Of a stretch of 15,705 nt of DNA, positions 7,989 to 14,799 are shown in pieces (positions within the stretch are counted from its first letter, which is position 1; each line of letters begins with the position of its first letter). A program made the translations under genes and the position numbers. This DNA is from Bremia lactucae (Eukaryota > Oomycota > Peronosporomycetes > Peronosporales > Peronosporaceae). A model generated the notes under the pieces. That model was not told the origin of the DNA. It ran no database searches and saw nothing but the letters and a program-made list of their open reading frames with translations. The stretch is taken from the NCBI RefSeq assembly GCF_004359215.1, contig NC_090610.1, positions 14,279,145 to 14,294,849 on the forward strand, written 5' to 3'.

Positions 7989-8824
7989 CAAAGTTTTGGA
8001 GAGTCATGAACCCACCTTTGTTAGGCAGACTAATTCTGCAGTGTTTTAGACGTTGGAATGTCTGACTTAATAACCTCCAATGTTAAAAACACTAATTCTG
8101 AGCCCGACTCAGAAAAAGGGGCTGGAACGGCACGTACTCCGTCGAGTGACATTCGTTGTAATAAGGATTCACTGAATGCTGAAAGCATTGTAGGCCTAAG
8201 GCCGAGTCACCAAGGGTGTAACATCCCTGAGATACGTGGAGCGGTACGTCTAAGTCCACCGACTGTGGTCGACCGAAGTGGCATGTCAGTAGTTACACTT
8301 TTGGCAATTCGCCAGAGCATTTCGGTTCAGACCCCTCTAATGCACGCGAAGTGACACGTGGCGGTCACTGGACAAGAAAATTGAGTTACCTACTCCTTAT
8401 CGGATGTTGAATTAGACACCAGAACTGGTATAGAACCAATACAGGCTATAAAATTTGGGGACGTGAATGTCCCGGCCTCTAAGAGGCGTATTGTCTCTAC
8501 TCTGAGAAAGGGGAGATGCGATGCGTCTATACCCTCACAAAGTGATACGAGCGAGCAATTGCATGTGCTTGTAAATGGTGTAACCGGTGTCATCGAGAGA
8601 GAAGTTAGCCTTGCAGCGATCCCTTCGTTATATGCTCTTTTAGAGCTAGACGAAATGTCTGTTGATGAGTGTGGCCGAGTTTTAAAGGCTGGTGACTTAT
8701 CTAAGATGCTGGTCATTCGACCAACAATTGAGTTAAACTCATCGTCACTTCTCGACGAAGCTGTCCTCGATGACACAAAAGCTACGCTTAGTATGCGGAG
8801 TGAATCATCGATCCTTAAGATTCT
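7989..8824 (+). pseudogene. Protease-RT linker of element D
   Basis: Two open stretches of low-complexity character (8058-8354, 98 codons; 8463-8846, 127 codons) in different frames are joined by a broken part. The first is Ser/Thr/Asp-rich without a known domain. The second includes VNGVTGVIEREVSLAAIPSL and, near its end, IELNSSSLLDEAVLDDTKA, which matches the SSS-NESVL(D/E) motif before RT in elements B and C. The linker is long compared with most gypsy elements and probably disordered. Its start codons are not meaningful, since it would be part of pol. Confidence 0.65.
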
Positions 8825-9645
8825 ATGGATCGATTCTATTCCTTGATTAAGAGATTCAAAGATGTGGTATATACCAATCCACCATCTAATTTACCCCCGG
8901 ATAGAGGTATTCATCATGAATTTGACTTGCTTTCTGGAATCAAATACTTTGTCACGCGAGAGTGGTCTTTACCAAAAGAACAGTGTGACGACATTGACGT
9001 TTTCTTCCGTGCTAAGCACAAGGCTGGAATTGGACGAGAGAGCAAATCTCCCCATCCAACACCGAAATTTGTGTCAAAAAGCCACATGGTAAATGGCGCA
9101 TTGTACATGCTTATAATAAGCTTAATGCTGCCACTATACCAGCACAAACCCCCATTCCTAGCAAGAATGTTCTTCAGAACGATACGGAGGGATGTACAAT
9201 GTACAGTGCACTTGACTTTGTCGATGGTTACTATCCACTGCTTATGCGAGCTAGCGATTTCCCGCTTACGGGTTAGCTCCCCATGCGGTATGCTTTGGGA
9301 GTGGTTGGTTATGCCACAAGGGCTTTCCAACGCTACGGCAACATTTAATCGTCTAGTGACGCAAATGTTCCGCCCTCGAAGAGGTTATGCACAGAGTTGT
9401 GCTGATGACATTTTGTCCATAGTCGTGCGGAGCAGGATCGGTCGGATATGGAAAACCATTGAGACCATTTGCGAGCTGTGCTATATAAATTGTATGCCAA
9501 TGCATCCATATGCATTTTGGCGCAGAAGAAATTCCTTTCTTAGGATTCTTCATTGGAAAGCAAGGCCTTAAAGTGGATCTCGCTAAAGTAAGAGCCATGG
9601 TATATTGGCCGGTTGCTAATAACCAAAAGTATTTGCGTAAGTAGT
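8825..9645 (+). pseudogene. Reverse transcriptase of element D, frameshifted
   Basis: A 248-codon open frame (8825-9571) begins FYSLIKRFKDVVYTNPPSNL and LPPDRGIHHEFDL, then LPKEQCDDIDVFFRAKHKAG. At the A-run near 9075-9079 the true RT sequence moves to another frame (KPHGKWRIVHAYNKL, IPAQTPIPSKN, then YSALDFVDGYYPLLMRASD with the first catalytic Asp). It returns near 9270-9285 to the original frame as PCGMLWEWLVMPQGLSNATA. The YxDD box reads CADD (about 9400), Tyr to Cys by a single base change. So the long ORF is partly out-of-frame nonsense that hides a pair of compensating frameshifts. Thumb sequence (about 9570-9645) continues with another shift. It is inactive. Confidence 0.88.
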
Positions 9646-10245
9646 TGTGCCTCGCCAGTTCTTTACACAAATATATGAAAATTATGCTGATATGGCTAGG
9701 CCGTCATCTAATCTTCTTGAAAAGGAAACGGATTGGTGCTGGACTAGCACCGAGAATGATGCTTTCAAAGCGGTTAAGGATAGGCTTACCCATGCCCCGA
9801 TTCTGGTACTGCCAAATCCAAATTGGCCTTTCAGTGTCGTCTGTGACGCATCGGAGTTTGCATTGGCAGTGCTCTGTTACAAACAGGTGATGATGGGCGC
9901 GAACGTGTAATTGCGCTCGAGTCTAGACAGCTTAATGCGCCCAGAAATGAACTACCCAGTTCATGACAAAGAGATTCTTGCAATGAAGTTTGCTCTTGCC
10001 AAATTCAGAGTTCATCTGCTAGGCTCTAAGCCTTTTGCGATATATACAGATCACACGTCATTGCGGACAGCGACTAAGTCGCCGCATCTCTCACGGAGAA
10101 TGGTCCGATGGCTATCCTATTTCGATAAATACAACTTCGAGATGATTTATAAGTTTGGCAAGCAGAATGCTTTGGGTGATGCGCTATCACGCAGCCCGGA
10201 TAAGAAGCTCGCTCATTCAACGACTATACTGTCGCTTATATTCTG
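9645..10245 (+). pseudogene. RT connection and RNase H of element D, broken
   Basis: The 9647 frame gives the connection region (YENYADMARPSSNLLEKETD) and FSVVCDASEFALAV with the first RNase H Asp. It ends at a stop at 9908-9910. A frame change then gives DDGRERVIALESRQL, keeping the ESRQL Glu, and the 9911 frame continues with YPVHDKEILAMKFALAKFRV, IYTDHTSLRTATKSPHLS and GKQNALGDALSR, with the TDH Asp and the GDALSR end motif. All catalytic residues are legible across two frames. It acts with RT to degrade the template RNA. Confidence 0.88.
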
Positions 10246-11400
10246 AATTCATCCGTTTGGCTTATGCCCAGGATGAACAGTGTGTAGCTCTGCTACAAGC
10301 TCTAAGGGGCACTGAATCAGGCTCTCTAAATTGTCGGCACGTTTACGTGCAAAATTATATCGATTTTCTATCGATAACGACCTGTTGGTTTATTTATCGG
10401 ATGCTGCGGATACTACGCGCGTCGTTGTCCCTCATGATGAGGATTTAATGTACCAAATCCTCTATGAGGCACACGATACTGTCTTTGGTGGTCATCTCGG
10501 TAGGGAAAAGACCTACGGCTCTGAAAGACAGATTTATTGGTGACCCAAGCTTTACAAACGGGTCAGCACATACGTTTGCACATGCAAGCTTGCCAACGGG
10601 TTAAACCCTCATCGTATGATGTTATACCACTGGCAAGTCTGCCCGTACCCACAGGATGTTGGAAGTCCATTAGTATGATTTTTTTTGGCCTACCGAAAGA
10701 TTCGGCCTGTAACACCGGCAAAGTGATATTTGTTGACCGGTGAAGCAAAATGGCTCACTTAGCAGCCGTGCCGGATTCCATTGATGAAGAGGGTACAGCT
10801 AAGCTGTTTATCGATCGCGTGTTTCGACAACATGGTTTGCCAGTAGCAATCGTCTCCGATCGAGACCCACGTTCTACGAGTAAATTCTACAAATCGATTT
10901 TCCGAGTGCTTGGCACCTGATTGTACATGTCCGCCGCGGACCATCCACAGACCGATGGTCAAACATGAACGTGTCAATCGCATTATTGAAGACGTTTCAT
11001 GCAGTGTGTGAGCTCAGACACCAAAGCGCTGGAGCTTAATGCTTCAAATGGTAGAATTTGCGTAAATTAACACTGTCCATGCCTCTACAGGCTACGCTCC
11101 GTGCTATGTCAACGGTCTCACCCACCCACGTATGTTAACAAAGCAGATATCAGCAAGTCTATTGGCCACGTAGTGGTATCATTAATGGATCGGAAACAAT
11201 TAAGCAAGTTTCTTGTGACGCAATATAGTGTCTTAAGACATGTACGTGACACGATGGCTGATAGCCAAGATAAACAAAAAAAAAGAAAATACAATAGGCA
11301 GAAGTTGTGTGAATTATTATGCGATTGGAGACCGAGTTTTATTAAAGCTAAAAATCTACCTACTAATTTGGTTTCCGGCGGTCTTCAAGAATTTTGAGAG
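10246..11400 (+). pseudogene. Integrase of element D, broken
   Basis: Pieces run in order. The H2C2 zinc finger part is SARLRAKLYRFSIDNDLL, DTTRVVVPHDEDLMYQILYE and AHDTVFGGHLGREKTYG (10331-10520), followed by a damaged C-x2-C (QACQRVKPSS). The core reads GCWKSISMIFFGLPKDS, where the first catalytic Asp reads Ile. It continues HLAAVPDSIDEEGTAKLF and VAIVSDRDPRSTSKF with the second Asp (about 10850), a stop after RVLGT, then DHPQTDGQT, where the frame breaks before the Glu. The C-terminal domain survives as YSVLRHVRDTMADSQDKQ and LLKLKIYL. Sequence likeness stops near 11400, before the rest of the C-terminal fold. With a lost DDE residue it cannot integrate. Confidence 0.88.
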
Positions 11401-11971
11401 CCAAGCTCAGGGTCAACTTGCTTCAAACGACGCTTCTCACCACTAGAAGTGGGAATAGGTGGATCTATAGCCTCACTGTGGTTTCGATCCATGGTTGCAC
11501 GGTCAATCGAAGCACTGAAACATTGGCTAGGCCTATCCTCGTTTGTGGCATAAACGCCGAACGTAACTGGCGTTTGGCCTTTAGCTTGGCGAAATCGAAG
11601 GGGAAGCTTCCGTTCCAAACGAACATCAGCCCCAAGCTGTGACCCGTGATCTCCTTGAGATGCTCTTTCACACTAAGTGGAGTGTATCGGTATTCACTGT
11701 GAGCTTTTGCTTTCGCTATCTCTGCAGCTCGACGACGAGCTTGTTCCTATATGAGGATTGCCCGCTCTTGCTCTTCACTGAGCAATTTCGTGATAATGTT
11801 GGACTCAGGGTCATGTGTCCTGCGCAATACAGTTAAGACATCGACGGCACCACGTTTTGGGAACGAATTCGGGGCCTGCCGACGCTCTTCCTCGTGACGA
11901 GGCGTGTAAGAGCCACGCTTCTTTTCCTCATCCTCCAATGGAGAATGACTTTCATAGCCAGCATTCCCTCA
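11385..11971 (-). pseudogene. Antisense ORF of element D, unrecognised protein, broken
   Basis: On the minus strand, downstream of a stop at 11971-11969, one frame reads SPLEDEEKKRGSYTPRHEEE, NSFPKRGAVDVLTVLRRTHD and LLSEEQERAILI. It then has a TAG (11749-11747) and goes on as EQARRRAAEIAKAKAHSEYR and YTPLSVKEHLKEITGHSLG. A one-base shift near 11625 leads to ADVRLERKLPLRFRQAKGQ, FGVYATNEDRPSQCF and GEKRRLKQVDPELGSQNS, with a stop at 11387-11385. The composition (charged, helical N-terminal half, then polar) is protein-like, while the plus strand here gives Phe/Leu-rich shadows. I do not recognise a family. It lies between integrase and the polypurine tract in opposite orientation, as extra antisense ORFs do in some plant gypsy elements (family knowledge). 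No start codon or promoter was identified, and a fragment of another element's gag is an alternative. Confidence 0.5.
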
Positions 11972-12113
11972 TCGTCGAGGAAGGTGCTGAGAGTCTGTGA
12001 CTCAAGCTTAGTTATAGGGACAAAGGAAAGCAAACCACAACCAAATTGTTAGCTGTTTATGCTCAACCTCAAGAGGAAATGAAGCGAATGTTGTCACTCG
12101 GTTTCAACAGTCT
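11972..12113. other. Non-coding end of element D before the polypurine tract
   Basis: About 140 bp in which I see no domain or structured signal on either strand. It could be the 3' untranslated part of the element or the 5' region of the antisense ORF. Confidence 0.35.
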
Positions 12114-12124
12114 GATGGGGAGGG
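12114..12124 (+). promoter_or_regulatory. Polypurine tract of element D
   Basis: GATGGGGAGGG lies directly in front of the TGTAATGG that starts the 3' LTR. This is the position where RNase H leaves the purine-rich primer for plus-strand DNA synthesis. Its exact abutment to the LTR supports the LTR start at 12125. The single T in the tract may be a later mutation. Confidence 0.75.
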
Positions 12125-12606
12125 TGTAATGGGGTACACATCAGTTGGTGAACCGTTGTTGTGGTCATTCACTTTATGGGTAATACATCCTTTTATCCTA
12201 TTTTAAAATAGTTAAGTACTGAAATTCCATTTTATTATGAGTAACAAATATGGTCGCAGCCAGTCCTAAATCTGGCGGCTGAAATCTATTTCTAAACTAG
12301 CTAGGGTAAGGTTTTAAATTTAAATTAATTAAATAAAGTGCTGTTCTCATTTTGGTCTTAAAGCGTCTAGTGTCTTCCTAAGGCTTGCGCATAGATCTGT
12401 GAGAGATAGAAGCCTCCGTTAGGCTCATACTCTCGGGTCTAGTTGCCACTTGAATCTACGAACCCCTGAATCCGTTGAATTAGGATTAATTTAACTTCAA
12501 GAACTTGTACGAGTCCCTGAATGTAAACTTTCAGTTCTATAGAACTAAGAGACTCTTTTAGTCTATAAGTTTTCCTCTGACTAAAAAAGCGAGGTAGCTC
12601 CGCTAA
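12125..12606 (+). repeat. 3' LTR of element D, with inverted middle
   Basis: It begins TGTAATGGGG after the polypurine tract. Outer parts 12125-12250 and 12525-12606 align with the 5' LTR in direct orientation. The middle, about 12251-12524, aligns with 6069-6349 of the 5' LTR as the reverse complement. Matching blocks on opposite strands include GCTAGGGTAAGGTT, TTTTGGTCTTAAAGCGTCTA, CTTCCTAAGGCTTGCGCAT and CTTGAATCTACGAACCCCTG. The right end is uncertain, since GCTAAT replaces the GCTACA seen in the 5' copy. Confidence 0.85.
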
Positions 12607-12637
12607 TATGTACGACCAAACACGTTTTCCGACTGAA
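12607..12637. other. Short spacer between the element D 3' LTR and the next LTR
   Basis: 31 bp that do not resemble the interrupted integrase of element C, so the right flank of D is not the expected target continuation. Confidence 0.4.
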
Positions 12638-13079
12638 TGTAACGGGGGCACTGCCGACTTGTACTGCTTCAGTACAAGTCTACTTCGCACTGCATCAGTG
12701 CGAGTGGCGCCTCACGTCACTTCACGTACACAAGTACGTGCAGAGGAAGACTCTCTTTAAAACACTTGCTTTGAAGAGGGTTATAAGTAAAGTGTATCGA
12801 ATAATCATGTATTTCTTTTTTTTTATCTATTTAATACTAACTTCATTATAAACTTATGCAAAACATGTAATAAAGTCTTATCTGTCTCTCTCTTTGCGCG
12901 CGTCTAGCGCTGACTGGACCGCGGAGTAAGTAGATATAATGGCCTATTTCTATCAATGGATAAGCTTCCGAATATTACGACGTAAAGTAATATTCTCCAA
13001 ATATTATCTACCTGTTCGATAATATATTAATTAACAATCTTAAAGTGTATTTCATGTAACGATACACCCTGTTATATCA
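12638..13079 (+). repeat. Probable LTR of another element (E)
   Basis: It begins TGTAACGGGGGC, a gypsy-LTR type start, and could end CCCTGTTATATCA at 13079, which is a near inverted match to the start. No second copy is in the window, so the borders rest on the ends alone, and I find no target-site duplication. The first 100 bp holds three successive perfect hairpins: 12656-12680 (11-bp arms), 12685-12703 (8 bp) and 12723-12740 (7 bp). The remainder is AT-rich with a T-run near 12815 and a GAATATTA/TAATATTC pair near 12970-12995. It may be the 5' LTR for the gene at 13193, or a solo LTR. Confidence 0.5.
12656..12740. repeat. Cluster of three consecutive perfect hairpins in the probable LTR of E
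   Basis: 12656-12680 has arms GACTTGTACTG/CAGTACAAGTC (loop CTT). 12685-12703 has TCGCACTG/CAGTGCGA (loop CAT). 12723-12740 has CACGTAC/GTACGTG (loop ACAA). The first two share the loop-flanking CTG..CAG, as if one were modelled on the other. Confidence 0.93.
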
Positions 13080-13192
13080 CCCCTCCCTTAAACGACATAC
13101 ACTCTGATTGTCATTGAATAGAGTGGTCACTATAAGACCACTTAATTGAAAAAAATGTTGATAGGTCAGAACTATCATTTTAATTCTATCGC
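13080..13192. other. Leader between probable LTR and gene E
   Basis: It contains CCCCTCCCTTAAACG and a perfect AGTGGTC/GACCACT hairpin (about 13121-13141). No coding signal. Confidence 0.35.
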
Positions 13193-14343
13193 ATGGTTAA
13201 CAAGTCCATGCGGTATGCGAATAGTGCGGCGCCATCTGCTGCGGTTCATGCAGCCGCGGGCGACGCATTATTGTCTCTAGCGGCAGACATTCCGTCTGAT
13301 GTTGTGTCATCTTCTTCCGCAACTTTTAATGTTGCGGGTGAACGTGGTGATACTCTACGTGAATGCGACCCCTCTTTGGAGGTCGACTACGAATGCAAGT
13401 CGGACGAAATGGCTGACTCGGGGAGAGCAGAACAGTCGCCTGATCATCGTCAGGCGGCTGACTATGAGCCTTCGAATGAGGGTGCTCAATCAATGGACGA
13501 GCTGATAGCATTCGCTATAGCATGTTTGGCTCCGGCGATGAGGATGATTCCTCGTCGCCAGCACCGTCACTCGTGCCGTCACCCGCACATATTTCTGGGC
13601 TGGTGATGACGGTGGTGTAAGCCATCGTATTAAAGTTCTTGTGGTTCACCTGCTTCAGTGGATATCACTCAGGGGGGCGTAGACAATAAAATTTCTCGTC
13701 TTGCCCCTGAGAAGAAGCCGTGGCTTTTGCCCGAACGGCTAATCAATCGCTTGATTGGAGAGCCTACTCCTCACAAAAATGCCCCTCATTTATTGCGACA
13801 AAGCTACATGGCCTTGATCCTAGCACGAAGAACTATCGCGCTGAGGAAGATTTTTATCTTGATGCTTTTCTTGAGCATCGATGGTATAGTGGCAAGAACA
13901 AGCGAGATATAGTCTCGCTGATGCAAGCCTGGAGCGCTTTCATTCGCAATGTCAAAGACATTGGACGCGAAGCAGCCTGGCTTTAAAGACTTAACGCGAT
14001 TCTTGTTAAGTTTGAGAAACGAACTAAAACCGGTACAAGGTTTAAATTGCATCGAGTGTCTTGTGAGGCCGAACTTCCATGCCTCACGTGGGGTGATCCC
14101 TGTCCGTGTTGTTTTGACAACACGAAGCGAGTGAAGGGGATGTCTGCTCCCTTTCTTCGCCCTGGGGAAGGGCTCGCATCTCTATTGAGATGCCTCGATG
14201 CGATTGACGTTTGCCAATCGATTTACAAGTGCCAGGGGTTCGTGTTTTCCGATGGACCTTCTGATCTATGGGATGGGTCTCGTCATACTGACGGACGAGG
14301 CCCCCACCGTCAACAACCAGCTGGGAACCTCGTTCCCAGCTGA
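13193..14343 (+). pseudogene. Unrecognised acidic/Cys-rich gene, possibly gag-like (element E)
   Basis: An ATG at 13193 opens an Ala/Ser-rich and acidic N-terminus (SAAVHAAAGDALLSLAADIP, CKSDEMADSGRAEQS). A frameshift near 13520 leads to SMFGSGDEDDSSSPAPS, and another leads to DITQGGVDNKISRLAPEKKP (13658 on). A third, near 13735, leads into the best-conserved-looking part: CPSFIATKLHGLDPSTKNYR, EEDFYLDAFLEHRWYSGKNK and RDIVSLMQAWSAFIRNVKDI. A TAA at 13984-13986 splits it. The same frame goes on with KFEKRTKTGTRFKLHRVSC and CLTWGDPCPCCFDNTKRV (C-x5-C-x6-C-x-C-C), then IDVCQSIYKCQGFVFSDGP, and stops at 14341-14343. I recognise no family. Its place 114 bp after a probable LTR suggests a gag-type ORF of an LTR element, but a captured or host oomycete gene is possible. 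An 11-bp hairpin covers the final stop. Confidence 0.6.
14318..14342. repeat. Perfect 11-bp inverted repeat, 3-nt loop, at the gene E / fragment F join
   Basis: Arms CAGCTGGGAAC and GTTCCCAGCTG around CTC. It overlaps the stop codon of gene E (14341-14343) and lies exactly where E ends and the pol scrap F begins. Confidence 0.95.
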
Positions 14344-14344
14344 A

Positions 14345-14484
14345 ATGTGAAGGGCTTGCACTGTCTGTCCCAGCGAGTGCCGCTAACCGCGCTCGTGCTC
14401 AAGACCCTCCTCTAATACATGGAGTTAGCGTCGAGTTTGTCGATCTTCGACTCGAGACCCGACACACGTTTCAAATCTAATTTT
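14345..14484 (+). pseudogene. Fragment of gypsy pol C-terminal tail, plus strand (F)
   Basis: The plus strand reads SVPASAANRARAQDPPLIHG, then DLRLETRHTFQI. This matches the minus-strand tail of element A (SVPTSDAYRARVQDPPPNHG) in protein and nucleotide sequence: positions about 60-190 reverse-complemented align here, with shared blocks such as GTCGATCTTCGA and CGCGCTCGTG. It is a lone 140-bp scrap with no integrase domain before it. It abuts the end of gene E on the left and the minus-strand integrase G on the right, so it marks a rearrangement join. Confidence 0.7.
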
Positions 14485-14485
14485 T

Positions 14486-14799
14486 CCTGAGCATGGGCCA
14501 GAAATGGTTTTGCTCGTGCGAGTCCCTTCCCCTAAACAAGAAGATCCCTTTAATTGGGTGGGTATGCGTGGATGGCGTAATCCATTCACGAAGAACGGTG
14601 TATGCGTTGTAGATGCATGCTACGAATTGTTGATGGCGAATTTGACCATCGGTAAAAACTCGCTCCAATTCGGATACGATTGGACGTAACCTCGAAGTAT
14701 CTTTTCGAGGACGCGATTTACGCGTTCTGTTTGACCATCCGTTTCCGGGTGATCAGATGTTGACATAGTCAGCCGTGTTCCGAGAGATCGGAACACGGA
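14486..14799 (-). pseudogene. Integrase core, downstream part after a nonsense codon (element G)
   Basis: Continuing in frame beyond the TAA at 14802-14800, the minus strand reads [30 protein letters not shown] with the catalytic Glu (35 residues after the second Asp), [18 protein letters not shown], a second stop TAG (14622-14620), then HASTTHTPFFVNGLRHPRIP and SKTISGPCSG. This completes the DDE core and the start of the following linker. Apart from two stop codons nothing is broken. Likeness ends at about 14486, and the next expected part (integrase C-terminal domain) is found at 896-1 on the same strand. Confidence 0.85.
14773..14798. repeat. Perfect 11-bp inverted repeat, 4-nt loop, beside the G nonsense codon
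   Basis: Arms CCGTGTTCCGA and TCGGAACACGG around GAGA, inside integrase coding sequence and two bases from the TAA at 14800-14802. Confidence 0.95.

Larger units (their letters stand above)
5940..12606 (+). mobile_element. Near-complete decayed Ty3/gypsy retrotransposon (element D)
   Basis: About 6.7 kb, bounded by two LTR copies in the same overall orientation. The internal order is gag, protease, linker, RT, RNase H, integrase, antisense ORF, polypurine tract, which is the Ty3/gypsy order (integrase after RNase H). All protein domains are recognisable, but each has stops or frameshifts, so it is an old copy. It sits in the integrase of element C. I found no convincing target-site duplication: GGAGA precedes the 5' LTR, and different sequence follows the 3' LTR. 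I could not find a primer-binding site beginning TGG just after the 5' LTR. Confidence 0.85.

Noticed and set aside
8390..9330. Minus-strand ORFs of 128 and 138 codons
   Set aside because: Both are antisense to the linker and RT of element D, which have clear family motifs on the plus strand.
11394..11836. Plus-strand ORFs as integrase or chromodomain continuation of element D
   Set aside because: Their composition is Phe/Leu/Cys-rich without integrase or chromodomain motifs. The minus strand reads better.
12638..13079. Target-site duplication around the probable LTR of E
   Set aside because: The bases next to the two ends (CTGAA and CCCCT) do not match, so insertion borders are not proven.
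14504..14689. Plus-strand ORF of 61 codons with a protein-like look
   Set aside because: The minus strand encodes the integrase core end ([15 protein letters not shown] and TTHTPFFVNGLRHPR), so this is a shadow.
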